Part shown: positions 46,301 through 58,608 of the stretch, in pieces
How the letters are laid out: each line of letters starts with the position of its first letter
Numbering within the stretch: the first letter of the stretch is position 1
DNA from: Urechis unicinctus
Taxonomy: Eukaryota; Annelida; Polychaeta; Xenopneusta; Urechidae
Length of the DNA: 64,000 bases
NCBI GenBank assembly: GCA_034190875.2
Contig: CM067355.1
Coordinates: 35,411,751 to 35,475,750, forward strand
Direction: 5' to 3'
Position numbers and translations under genes: made by a program
The notes under the pieces: generated by a model
Told to the model about the DNA's origin: nothing
Databases searched by the model: none
What the model saw: the letters and a program-made list of their open reading frames with translations, nothing else

Positions 46301-49300
46301 ATAAACACTACCTCTTACGAACCTATAGATAATAAACACTACCTCTAACGCACCTATTGATGATAAACACTACCTCTAACGCGCCTTTTGATGTTAAACA
46401 CTACCTCTAACACGCCAATTAATGATAAAGAATATCTCTAACGCACCTGATGATGATAAACACTTCCTCAAACGCGCCTATTGATGAAGAACACTATATT
46501 AAACACGCCTATTGATAATGAACACTATCTCGTTCATTGATGATAGACGCTACCTCTAACGCGCCTATTGATGATAAACACTACCTCTAACGCGCCTATT
46601 GATGATAAACACTACCTCTAACGCGTTCATTGATGACGAACACTACCTCTAACGCGTTCATTGATGATGAACACTACCTCTTACGCATTCATTGATGATA
46701 AACACTACCTCTAACGCGCCTATTGACGATAAACACTACCTCTAATGCGCCTATTGATGATAAACTACCTCAAACACGCCGATAGATGATAAACCTACCT
46801 CTCACGCGTTCATTGATGATGAACACTAACTCTAACGCGTTCATTGATAATGAACACTACCTCTAACACGCCTATTGATGATAAACCTACCTCTAACGCG
46901 TTCATTGATGACGAAAACTACCTCTAACGTGTTCATTGATGATGAACACTACCTCTAACACGCCTATTGATGATGAACACTACCTCTTACGCGTTCATTG
47001 ATGACGAACACTACCTCTAACGCACCTATTGACGATGAACACTACCTATAACACGCGTATTGATTATAAACACTACCTCTAACGCGCCTATTGACGATGA
47101 ACACTACCTATAACACGCGTATTGATTATAAACACTACCTCTAACGCACCTATTGACGATGAACACTACCTATAACACGCGTATTGATTATAAACACTAC
47201 CTCTAACGCGCCTATTGATGATGAACACTACCTATAACACGCGTATTGATGATGAACACTACCTCTAACGCGTTCATTGATGAAGAAAACTACCTCTAAC
47301 GCGTTCATTGATGATGAACACTACCTCTAACACGCCTATTGATGATGAACACTACCTCTAACGCGTTCATTGATGACGAACACTACCTCTAACGCACCTA
47401 TTGACGATGAACACTACCTATAACACGCGTATTGATGATAAACACTACCTCTAACGCGCCTATTGATGATGAACACTACCTCTAACGCACCTATTGATGA
47501 TAAACATTACCTCTAACACGCCTATTGATGATATACACTACCTCTAACACGCCGATTAATGATAAACACTACCTATAACGCGCCAATTGAAAATAAACAC
47601 TACCTCTTACGAACCTATAGATAATAAACACTACCTCTAACGCACCTATTGATGATAAACACTACCTCTAACGCACCAATTGATGATAAACAATACCTCT
47701 AACGCGCCTATTGATGACAAACAATACCTCTAACACGCCGATTGAGGATAAAGAATATCTCTAACGCGCCTGATGATGATAAACACTTCCTCAAACGCGC
47801 CTATTGATGATGAACACTACCTCTAACTCGTTCATTGATGATAGACACTACCTCTAACGCGCCTATTGATGATAAACACTACCTCTAACGCGCCTATTGA
47901 CGATAAACACTAAATCTAATGCGCCTATTGATGATAAACACAACCTCAAACGAGACTATTGATGATGAACACTACCTCTAACGCGACTATTGATGAAAAA
48001 CACTACCTCTAACGCACCTATTGATGATAAACAATACCTCTAACGCGCCTATTGATGTTAAACACTACCTCTAACACGCCAATTAATGATAAAGAATATC
48101 TCTAACGCGCCTGATGATGATAAACACTTCCTCAAATGCGCCTATTGATGAAGAACACTATATTAAACACGCCTATTGATAATGAACACTACCTCTAACT
48201 CGTTCATTGATGATAGACGCTACCTCTAACGCGCCTATTGATGATAAACACTACCTCTAACGCGCCTATTGATGATAAACAATACCTCTAACGCGCCTAT
48301 TGATGTTAAACACTACCTCTAACACGCCAATTAATGATAAAGAATATCTCTAACGCGCCTGATGATGATAAACACTTCCTCAAACGCGCCTATTGATGAT
48401 GAACACTACCTCAAACTCGTTCATTGATGATAGACACTACCTCTAACGCGCCTATTGATGATAAACAATACCTCTAACGCGCCTATTGACGATAAACACT
48501 ACCTCTAATGCGCCTATTGATGATAAACACAACCTCAAACGAGCCTATTGATGATGAACACTACCTCTAACGCGACTATTGATGATAAACACTACCTCTA
48601 ATGCGCCTATTGATGATAAACACAACCTCAAACGAGACTATTGATGATGAACACTACCTCTAACGCACCTATTGATGATAAACAATACCTCTAACGCGCC
48701 TATTGATGTTAAACACTACCTCTAACACGCCAATTAATGATAAAGAATATCTCTAACGCGCCTGATGATGATAAACACTTCCTCAAACGCGCCTATTGAT
48801 GAAGAACACTATATTAAACACGCCTATTGATAATGAACACTATCTCGTTCATTGATGATAGACGCTACCTCTAACGCGCCTATTGATGATAAACACTACC
48901 TCTAACGCGCCTATTGATGATAAACACTACCTCTAACGCGTTCATTGATGACGAACACTACCTCTAACGCGTTCATTGATGATGAACACTACCTCTTACG
49001 CATTCATTGATGATGAACACTACCTCTAACGCGCCCATTGATGATAAACACTACTTCTAACGCGTTCATTGATGACGAACACTACCTCTAACGTGTCCAT
49101 TGATGATAAACAATAATTCTAACGCGTTCAGTGATTACGAACACTAACTCTAACGCGTTCATTGACGATAAACACTACCTCTAACACACATATTGATGAT
49201 AAACACTACCTCTCACGCGTTCATTGATGACAAACACTACCTCTAACGCGCCCATTGATGATAAACACTACTTCTAACACACCTATTGATGATAAACACT

Positions 49301-49515
49301 ACCTCTAACACACCTATTGATGATAAACACTACCTCTAACACACCTATTGATGATAAACACTACCTCTAACGCGTTCATTGATGACGAACACTAACTCTA
49401 ACGCGTTCATAGATGATAAACACTACCGCTAACGCTCCTGATAAGGATAAAAACTACTTCTAACGCGTTCATTGATGATAAACACTACCTCTAACGCGCC
49501 TATTGATGATAAACA
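28317..49515. repeat. 21.2-kb satellite array of a 31-bp unit with higher-order structure
   Basis: About 680 head-to-tail units, with the core GATGATAAACACTACCTCTA followed by an ACGCG junction. Two main variants alternate, one with CGCCTATTGATGATAAA and one with CGTTCATTGATGACGAA. Rarer variants (for example TATTAAACACGCC, or AATATCTCTAACGC with CTGATGATG) recur in fixed order. They define multi-unit blocks repeated many times, with blocks more homogeneous in the middle and right of the array and degenerate units at the edges. Stops occur in all frames and there is no coding potential. Real length may differ because assemblers often collapse or expand such arrays. Confidence 0.97.
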
Positions 49516-50682
49516 AGAGGCAGACATCTGTTGGTGCTGGTGTAAAGTCCCGACCAGTCACGAACAATTGCTGTAGACATCTAGAAGGTGTTGCATGTCA
49601 TAAAATCCATTTTTACGCAGCTTTTACACACTCTGTTATTGGTGGATATGGTTGATCAGTGAAGGACCTCCCGTCATGTTACTGACATCGTGTACAGGTG
49701 ACATTATGTTAGTCATAGCACCATTTAAAGACGATATATATCTAAGGGATCGATAATGGGAGTGTTTAAGACTTAAAACGTAGATTTCCGTTAATTCAAT
49801 CTTATTTACGAATCTGCACCGTCATCTCTTGTATAATCATATATTTGTTGAATACCTGTTGAATATTCTCAACAACTGCCGGAGACGATCACGTTCTCTG
49901 CACTCATTTGCACACGCCTCAACACGGAGCGCCAGCTATCGGAAAACGTCGGGGTAAAAACCCGAGAGTGGTTTCGTTTTAGCGTCAGGTCCCTGTTATA
50001 GTTTCACCAGACGCCTCACCTGGTTCAGTAACGCAATCGCACAACAGCGCTGTGAAATCCTGTCTCTCACGAGTAAGTATAATGCTTTGTTTAATGATCG
50101 CGATCTGAAAGAAATGAATCAGTATTGCAAGTCCTGTAAACAGCTTAACTTCTGTCAATGTTGCGGTGAATGGCCGAGCTGTGTCGGGCGGAGTAAGTTC
50201 AGTTGCTGGCTGAATGTAAGATGGTAGATAAAGCAGAATTATGATATGGTTCAAGCCAACCTCAGGTCATATGGTTGATACGGACTTGTTGTTACATAGT
50301 CACATGACGTCAGAGATCAATACACCGATTGTGAGTGGTTGCCATGAGGAGTCTACTGGGTCAAACCGCAAAACCGCTCGCTGTTTTCACTTTCGTTTTC
50401 GATCGTAGGTCACGGTCGCTCCCATGTTAGACATGGGATCCATGCATGACAATATTTCTATATCATACATGGTATACCATTTATTATGACACTGGTTCAT
50501 CCCCACCACTGATTTCCATATGAAGGAGATGTATTTTTACATGATAATGGCAAGCAGTGAATTCTATGGACTCATAGTATTGCAATAATTTAAGAATGAG
50601 GATGGGAAAACACAACAGACGTTCAACGACACGCACTTCTGGTGAATATACATAATTATATAAATATATGTGTATATATATA

Positions 50683-50689
<7 letters not shown>

Positions 50690-50769
<80 letters not shown>
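50690..50769. repeat. (TA)n microsatellite
   Basis: Alternating TA with a TGTGTA interruption at the left edge. The Tyr/Ile-rich frames over it are artefacts. Confidence 0.95.
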
Positions 50770-50772
<3 letters not shown>

Positions 50773-50939
50773 TATATAAACATATATATGTTTATTGCAA
50801 ATAAAAATTTTTTGTCATTTTGTCTTTCTTACATATACTTTCGGTCCTCTAAAGGTCGTCCACGAATGGTCAAAATAGACATTTCGCAGCCCTCACTTCA
50901 GGCGAGTTATTTGGAATTGAAAGAGCAATAGCCGACAGG

Positions 50940-51460
50940 AAATGACAAACCTCTGAGTGGATCATTGAGGAGACGCATAATAAATAACCATAGCCTCGAT
51001 CAAGAAGATGTCAGATTATTGACGCGTAATAACTAACAACAATATCAATTGATGAGGTGACAGATTAAAAGCTTACCACATTCTCAATCTACGAAGTGAA
51101 TCATTATCGACCAAAACCCCAGTTAACGAGCAGACATATTATGGACGGGTAATAACTAACCACAATCACAGTTAATGAGCTGACCGATTATTTACACGTT
51201 ATAACTTACCACAATCTCCATCGAAGAAGTGATTATGCACGGGTTATAACTATCCAAAATCCAATTAATTAGGTGACAGATTATTGAGGCTTGATAACTT
51301 ACCACATTCTCAATCAATGAATGAACAGATAACCAACACGTATTGACTAAACACCATCATAAGCTATGAGCTGACACATTATTGACGCTTGACAAAATCG
51401 CAATAATTTTCTTGACAGATTATCGATGCGTAATAACTAACCACAATCAGGGCTGACCGT
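50940..51460. repeat. Degenerate minisatellite, period about 55-65 bp
   Basis: Eight or so diverged units share TGACAGATTATTGA, TAATAACTAACCACAATC and an AATTAATGAG-like phrase. Confidence 0.6.
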
Positions 51461-51657
51461 AGAAGTTCGTAATTAAGTAACCATCTCGTTGAGTTTTTCT
51501 CCATTTATTTAATGCATTTTATTGTCATGGATTAGGGATATCACAGCATTAAGGCTGTTGACATTGGGGCGGCCTCATCACAACTTTTCAGTTGAACATT
51601 GCATGAATTCATACTTGGCCATTGATTGGCTTCCAGCTCTGGTATACAACACCTATC

Positions 51658-53799
51658 ATGGCCTCTGAAATCGAAGTCAACTGGCGCATTGGAAAGAGCC
51701 TCCTTCAGAGGCTTCAGTATATTCTGGAGGGACAATGTTCCACGGACGTGACCTTCATTGTGGGAGCTGAGGGCAACCAGAAGAGGATGCGGGCCAACAG
51801 GTTCATGCTGAGTTGCGGGTCTCAGGTGTTTGAGGCGATGTTCCAGAAAGCATCTAAGGACCAGGTGCTGATGGTGGATGACGTGGACCCGGATACATTC
51901 ATGGAGATTCTTAAGTGAGCACATTTAGCAATTTTCTACGACTGCACTACTGTGTTTAGAATAGTGTCTGTCAGAAATAACACATCTCTAAGACTGCACT
52001 ATGGATCAAAATATTGCCAAGAATACAATGTTGTTATTCAAAACCCACATAGGCGATTTTTGAGATCTATTCAGTTGCATGTATTTCTGCCCACAGGTTC
52101 ATGTATTATCACAGTCCTTTGTTCAGTGACATGTTTTTCTGTCCACAGGTTCCTGTTTTATTTCTGCTCTTTGTTCAGTTACATGTATTTCTGCCCGTAG
52201 GTTCCTGCTTCATTACGTCTGTTTGTTCAGTTACATGTATTTCTGTCCGTAGGTTCCTGTTTTATTACGGCTCTTTGTTCAGTTACATGTATTTCTGTCC
52301 ACAGGTTTTTGTTTATAACTGCTTTATATTCAGTTACATGTATTTCTGTCCGCAGGTTTTTGTTTGATAACTGCTCTATATTCAGTTACATGTATTTCTG
52401 TCCACAGGTTTTTGTTTTATTGCAGATCTTTGTTCAGTTACATGTATTTTTGCCCGCAGGCTCCTGTTTCATTTCTGCTCTTTGTTCAGTTACATGTATT
52501 TCTGCCCGCAGGTTCCTGTTTCATTTCTGCTCTTTGTTCAGTTACATGTATTTCTGCCCGTAGGATCCTGTTTCATTTCTGCTCTTTGTTCAGTTACATG
52601 TATTTCTGCCCGCAGGATCCTGTTTCATTTCTGCTCTTTGTTCAGTTACATGTATTTCTACCCATAGGTTCCTGTTTTATTGCTGCTCTTTTGATATGTT
52701 TATATATTTCTTACTGTTCTTTGTTCAGATTTTCTCCAATTTTATTCATGTTCTTTGATCTGTTTTATTCATGTTCTTTTATCTGTTTTATTCCCCTTCT
52801 TCGATTTGTTTTATTTGCGTTCTTGTATCTGTTTTATTCCCGTTTTTTGATCTGTTACATATATATCTGCCTACAGTGTCCTGTTGCATTCCAGTTGTTT
52901 AACCTGTTACATGTTTTGCCGTCTACAGGTTCCTCTACTTTGAGCAGGCCACGATCACAGGAGATAACGCGCTCAACGTTCTTAAGGCAGCCAAAAAGTT
53001 TGACCTGTGCCAACTTGTTGAGAAATGCTCCAGCTTCCTCAAGAGTTCGATGAATCTGGAGAACGTCTGTGACATACTGAACGGCAGCTTGGGACTCGAC
53101 GAACACGACCTCAGAGACAGCTGTATGACGTTCATCAGAAACACAACTGAAGCTGTCCTTAAATCTAAGCCGTTTACTTCGCTGTCAGCACGACGTGACG
53201 GAGATAGGGAAGGATGGAGAGATAAAGCTCCCCCCAGCCGTGGCGAAGACCAATGGAAACGTGGTCCCCGTGATGATCGAGGTCCTCGTGATCCTCAGCA
53301 TGCCTGGAGACGTGACGACCGCGGTCCACGTGACGACCGAATGAAAGAAGAGCGTGGATGGAGAGAACGCAGAGTTGAGCCAGCAGGAGGCGATGAACCT
53401 GGGCGTGACGATGACAGACGTAGACCTCCACGTGATGATGACCGAAGTGCTTGGCGTGACAGGGATCCACCAGCCCGTGACGATGCCTGGGGTCGTGACC
53501 GCAGGGGGCCACCTGCCAGAGAGGGAGGTGGCTTGCGTGATAGGGAAGAGGTAGGTGCATGGAGGGACAAGAAAGATGACCAGGGACCTCAACCAAGGGA
53601 CCGTGATGATCGAGGTCCCCCCAGAGAAGCCCAGCGCGATGACGATCGCCGTCGAGGAGACTGGGGGCCTAGAGATTCAGGTAAGGAGGATCGTAGGGCC
53701 TGGCGTCGTGACGGCTTGCCGAGCCGTGATGCACCATCCCGAGTTGACGGGGCTGACAGCTGGAGAAGAGGAGGAGGAGGAGGAGGCAGTCGAAGTTAA
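51658..53799 (+). CDS. BTB-domain protein with an Arg/Asp-rich eIF3a-like tail (two exons)
   Basis: Exon 1 is 51658-51914 and exon 2 is 52929-53799. Donor AA/GTGAGC and acceptor CTACAG/G join in phase to give 375 residues. Residues about 1-120 are a BTB/POZ domain (STDVTFIVG, RANRFMLSCGSQVFEAMF, NALNVLKAAKKFD). Residues about 125-165 look like the start of a BACK domain (NVCDILNGS, then LRDSCMTFI). From about residue 170 the same exon runs into roughly 205 residues dominated by Arg, Asp, Gly and Pro with DDRGPRD- and AWRD-type repeats, ending in poly-Gly. BTBD1/2/3/6-type proteins normally continue into a PHR domain; it is absent. The tail strongly resembles the C-terminal repeats of translation factor eIF3a. 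Binding partners are unknown. Confidence 0.78.
52070..52690. repeat. 52-bp intronic tandem repeat resembling a 3' splice site
   Basis: About twelve units, with the AG step recurring every 51-53 bp from about 52098 to 52667. Each unit contains TTACATGTATTTCTGCCCGC, then AGGTTCCTG and a pyrimidine-rich stretch. The true acceptor of exon 2 (52905-52934) has the same layout. A further degraded unit lies at about 52855-52900, and 52700-52850 is T-rich decayed sequence. Long frames across the units are artefacts of a stop-poor repeat. Confidence 0.9.
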
Positions 53800-54040
53800 C
53801 CCGCCAAGCCCATATCAGATAAGAAGACGTTTGGATCGTTAAACGTTATTCTTTAATGCCGAACCACTTATTAATGACAGTCATCAAATTCCATTGTTTA
53901 CTTCTAATATGTAGGTTGTCAAATTGCAAGCTTAATTATATTAAATTATATTAAGAGAAAAAGTAGAGTGTTTAAGGTGATGATTATAACTTACCAAGTA
54001 AACGGATAAGATGATTTGATTCCTGGTGATTGCTGATTGC
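53800..54040. other. 3' flank of the BTB gene
   Basis: AT-rich, with no gene. No clear AATAAA close to the stop; ATTAAATTATATTAA occurs near 53940. Confidence 0.4.
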
Positions 54041-54041
54041 C

Positions 54042-54109
<68 letters not shown>

Positions 54110-54632
54110 CGTCCGTCCGTCCGGCTGTGTGTGTGTGCGTGCGTGCGTGCTTGCTTGCGTGTTTGTGTATGTATGTATGTATGTATGTATGCATGTATGC
54201 ATGCATGCTATGTATGTATGTATGTATGTATGTATGTATGTATGTATGTATGTATGTATGTATGTATGTATGTATGTATGTATGTATGTATGTATGTATG
54301 TATGTATGTATGTATGTATGCATGCATGCATGCATGCATGTATGTATGTCATGCATGCATGCATGCATGTATGCATGCATGCTATGTATGTATGTATGTA
54401 TGTATGTATGTATGTATGTATGTATGTATGTATGTATGTAGTATGTATGTATGTATGTATGTATGTATGTATGAATGTATGTATGTATGTATGTATGTAT
54501 GTATGTATGTATGTATGTATGTATGTATGTATGTATGTATGTATGTATGTATGTATGTATGTATGTATGCATGCATGCATGCATGTATGTGTGTGTTTGT
54601 GTGTGTGAATGTATGTATGTATGTATGTTTAT
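54041..54632. repeat. (CTGT)n/(ATGT)n/(ATGC)n tetranucleotide array
   Basis: Begins as CTGT, passes through CCGT and GTGC, then long ATGT runs broken by ATGC blocks. Frames of 60-300 residues on both strands are low-complexity artefacts. Confidence 0.97.
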
Positions 54633-55071
54633 ATTATACCTATCATTATACCACTCATGTTACTATGAATGATATATATCGCCACCACGCATGCCCGCAT
54701 TATGGGATAATTCTTGGCATCATCTTACCACGTTCATATGAGAGAGCTCCGCCCACGGCGTCTGTGTCTTGTACGTCTGTCTATCTACCATGTCCGCACT
54801 GTAGATGGCGCTTTCAGATCGCCCACAGCCACCAGGGATTAGGTAACTGGCGCGAGTTCTCGCTAGTTCCCAGCTGTTCCTCTACATCCGAAACAAACAT
54901 TCAACTGCACATTAAAATGAAAGCAGCCAAGAAAAGGGTTACAGTGGTGTAGTTATCTCATGGAAGTAAGGAATTGTTCCGTGAGATTCATGTATTATCT
55001 AGTGGGATGAATGAATATTCTCGCGAGATTAATTATTTATCTCGTGGGAATATTAAATTATCCCGGAGATA
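54633..55071. other. Intergenic DNA before the gap
   Basis: No gene seen. The last 100 bases carry a repeated TCTCGTGGGA / TCTCGCGAGATTAAT-like phrase, suggesting a dispersed or tandem repeat cut by the gap. Confidence 0.45.
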
Positions 55072-55171
55072 NNNNNNNNNNNNNNNNNNNNNNNNNNNNN
55101 NNNNNNNNNNNNNNNNNNNNNNNNNNNNNNNNNNNNNNNNNNNNNNNNNNNNNNNNNNNNNNNNNNNNNNN
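55072..55171. other. 100-N assembly gap
   Basis: Exactly 100 N, a conventional placeholder for unknown distance. Confidence 0.99.
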
Positions 55172-55227
55172 CCAATGTTAAAATGATCAGAATAGAAGTA
55201 AATATAAATCCCCATCAGAGTACTTAC

Positions 55228-57726
55228 CAATGTGACAAAGAGCCTCATAGGACGACCACAAGAAGGGGTTTAACTTGAGACTTCGACGATAACTATCCAC
55301 TGCCTTTGTTCTTCTCTCACTTTTGCTGCCCCCCAGAAAATATTACAGCTTCAAAATATGTCACATTTAGAATCAACAAGAAGCAAAACTGAGATAAAGT
55401 CGGATTGGTCCGCTTCAAATAACCTGTATATTCTAGCCATAAGGCGTAGAGCAAAGGAGGCAGTGTCCCCAAAGTCTGTGGTGATATCATCGAGGGTCTT
55501 GTTACGCTGGAAGACTCCTCCAGTTAAAGCATTCTCAGCCTCAGACAACCTGCAATCACACCAATTATTTACAGGTAATTCAGTTATTTACAGGTAAATC
55601 AGGGGTGGAAATTAACAAAATTAGACACCAGTCATTGGGACTGGTAACTTTCCAAAGTTACTGTCAATGGTATAAGGCCGCCAGGGGTATAAGGCTGTCA
55701 GCGATGTAAGGCCGCCAGGGGTATAAGGCTGTCAGCGGTATAAGGCCATTCATAGTAAAATGACGAAAGTGTTTTTAATTTAGACCAGATGAGTCGCATA
55801 AAAGGTTAACGGTACTTTATCGGATTTATAACTTGTGTAAGACAAAGTTATTTTGCAGAAAGTGCTGATTACGGTCGTGGTGTGTGATCTGCACCTATCA
55901 AATGGTGAAACCCCGTAAATTATATCGTAAACATACTGCACTTATCTGCACTTAAAAGATATTTTATGGCAGACAACCCACGTAGACTAATGCCTCAAGC
56001 TCGCTTTTGAAGTTTGGAACTTTTACCAGAAATAAGTATAGGTAGAGGTACCTGTCCCAGGATGCGTGGTAAGTCTGATTCAACCAAATTCGTCCAAAAG
56101 ATATTGCGTGCAATAAATGACTCCCAAATATTGGTCAGGTCATTCAGGGAATTTGAGCTAGGGAAACCTCTAGCTTTAACTACATCATGTGACAGACCAT
56201 GAGGACTACTTTCACCATCTTCACAAAATGTCTTTACTAAACCCCAACAAGACAACTAGATAGCCTCTCCATATAGCTTCCTTATAACAAGATGCTGTAA
56301 TATTTAACAGTTTCTAGTTATTTTCTCATCACCAGAAATTCTACCCTACGTGTGCTGTGACAGTCAAAAGACTTAAAAATAGCCTCAGCATGGATTTACT
56401 GGGGGGAGGGATGCTTACTATTAACACAAGGAATTAGTGACCTATTATTGAATACATAGGTAGTCTTGGGCTATGCATTGTCTAGTTGCTTGATTAATAA
56501 ACAGTGTATTGAATTGGTCTGATGCCAGATGCTTTTATACATCCCCCTCTTAACATATACCACACATGCTATCTGGTGTGAGCGAGAACTTTAACGACTT
56601 ACTTGTTGATATCGATGCAGCACTGTGCCATGAGAAATCTGCACTGTGGGGTGGGGCATGCGGCACTCTGGAGGATGGTATAGGCCCTTGTAGGTTTACC
56701 TGAGCGATAATAACAGGTAGCCAGCAGGAACAACGCCTCATCACTAGCCACTGACATCACAGCATGCATTTCATCAGCATACATTACCATATCAATTTAT
56801 AAAATATGAAATACTATAATGCTTGGAATGCATGTATTATTGTGGTAGCTTACCCTCGGCCAATAGACGTTCTGCTAAGAAGATGGCATCCCTGTATGCA
56901 TAGTGGTTGAGGCAGTGCCATATAGCTGCCTGCAATCACACACCACACCATGATATACACAGTGGATGGCGATAATAAGTTACGAGGTGTAACCGACTTG
57001 ATACATCAGTTACCATTCATTGTAGTTCAATGTTGTATAAATAGCTGATGTCCACATATAAACTGTCCTATATGTCCCCCATTTCCATCACCAGTTTAAA
57101 TGTCAGCTGATAAATGTCGAAGTAATTCTTATTCATTCACAGAGGACAATTATTTGTCACCAGTTAAACAGTTGCCTGACGATATATGTCTGGCAAGGAG
57201 TACATTATGGGTCACACCAGCTGATAGCAGCTGCTCATTTTCACAGACAACTTATGGCTTCCGGGAGGGGGAAATAAAAAATAATCAATTTTAAGAATGA
57301 AAATCATGTGTACTTGTGATATTGGAGGGGGTGTATGGGGGTTGAGACCTGCACCATTCAACAGTAGAGTGCAATTCTGAGACAAGTTTCGATAAGAGAA
57401 TTACCAGGCTGATTACTGGCCTGAATTACCCACCTGATCACAATACAGGACTAGCTATTGATGTGTTACAATGAAGAGCGATCGACAATAAATATGTTTC
57501 TTCAAAAGAGTGTAAATGACTGTTCGCTTAAACCACATTCTAGGTATGTTACTCGTAAATTCACGGCAACAACAGAACAATACGGGCTTCGATAAACTGT
57601 CAGTTTGCGAAGCACAGTTTGTTGACGTTATTAAAACTAGTAACAACGTGAATTTATAATCATTTCCATTAGCCTTTGAGAGTCATATATAAGCTAAATA
57701 CCTGCACAGGTTCACAAAACAACCAT
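55228..57726 (-). CDS. CDC27: CDC27 (APC3), 5' exons only
   Basis: Four well-phased minus-strand exons: 56854-56929, 56603-56750, 55424-55559 corrected at its 5' end to 55549, and 55228-55325. They have AG acceptors and GT donors (one weak, GTTATT). They encode the conserved N-terminus: NHYAYRDAIFLAERLLAE, then DEALFLLATCYYRSGK, GGVFQRNKTLDDI and LNPFLWSSYEALC. CDC27 is a TPR scaffold subunit of the anaphase-promoting complex; this N-terminal part makes the homodimer interface. A candidate first exon at 57702-57726 ends in the expected Glu-Pro-Val-Gln before GTATTT, but its ATG is out of frame. All downstream exons, including the C-terminal TPRs, are missing at the N gap. Confidence 0.92.
55660..55750. 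repeat. Short minisatellite in a CDC27 intron
   Basis: Two to three alternating units share GGTATAAGGC with either CGCCAGG or TGTCAGCG. Confidence 0.65.
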
Positions 57727-58315
57727 TTTCTTTTGTTTATAACACTCAATTAAACAGTCGCGGAAGGTTATTGAGATTATTTTAAAGAATGTTGCCAAGA
57801 GTCTTCAAATCTGTCGGCCATGTTGGATCGTCACTGAACTAGGGCAATCCAGAAACGAGGCTGATCGTAACGTAAGCTGCACTAGTCGAAAATAATTATA
57901 GTGCCTCAGGAAAAAGTATCTATATTTTGTATCATAAAAGAAACGTTATTGAACAATATTACAGAGATTGCATTGTGTTTACATACAACAGCGAAACCCC
58001 TAAATTTCGACCAATATGCGACACAAAGAAGTTAAAATAGTGTTTAATCAATATGTTTCACAACAATAGGGAAGACGATTTGAGTAGCAATCTTGAGTAA
58101 CACGTGGTCATTAATTATATTTTATATATACGGACAACGCATTTACAAACTCAATCATCTGAATGATAAATATTTGATATGGCATTTATCTTGAACCATA
58201 TGCTACTGCTAGGATTCGCTCTTATTCTTTCACAAACAGACAAGGTGATTTGACGATTTTTTTTCTATGGCGGCTTTTTAACCCCGGGATTGGGGACCGG
58301 GAAAAGTTTTCTTCT
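57727..58315. other. Intergenic DNA upstream of CDC27
   Basis: AT-rich, no gene. It should hold the CDC27 5' leader and promoter on the minus strand, with a CGGCCATGTTGGA-like segment near 57814. No element could be pinned down. Confidence 0.35.
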
Positions 58316-58608
58316 CACCCTCCCAACCCATCATTCAACATCACTCACCCTCCCGACCCATCACTCAACATCATTCACCCTCCCAACCCATCATTCAACA
58401 TCACTAACACTTCCGACCAATCACTCAAAACCACCCATCCTCCCGACCCACCACTCAACATCACTCACCCTCCCGACCTATCACTCAACATCACTCACCC
58501 TTCCGACACATCACTCAACATCACTCACCCTACCAACCCATCACTCAACATCACTCACCATCCCGACCCATCACTCAACATCACTCACCATCCCGACCCA
58601 CCCCCTGT
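58316..58608. repeat. 30-bp minisatellite, block 1
   Basis: About ten units share CCGACCCATCACTCAACATC. Because 30 is a multiple of three it yields repetitive frames that are not genes. Confidence 0.92.

Larger units (their letters stand above)
49516..51657. other. Intergenic DNA between the satellite and the BTB gene
   Basis: No gene that I can support. It contains a (TA)n tract and a degenerate minisatellite. A minus-strand frame at 49985-50254 is hydrophobic but lacks any family resemblance, and is not called. Confidence 0.5.

Noticed and set aside
28317-49515. CRISPR array (31-bp repeats)
   Set aside because: Units are directly adjacent with no unique spacers, and the context is an animal genome. 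It is a satellite.
49985-50254. 89-residue hydrophobic minus-strand frame
   Set aside because: No start context, splice evidence or family likeness; length is compatible with chance.
52101-53053. Frames rich in YFCPQ / LHVFLP repeats
   Set aside because: They translate the 52-bp intronic repeat, shift frame between units, and overlap the intron of the BTB gene.
53174-53596. Minus-strand frames opposite the BTB gene tail
   Set aside because: Shadow of a GC-rich Arg/Asp repeat coding region; His/Val-rich with no family.
54026-54952. Long frames of 130-308 residues on both strands
   Set aside because: They are translations of CTGT/ATGT tetranucleotide runs, open in several frames at once.
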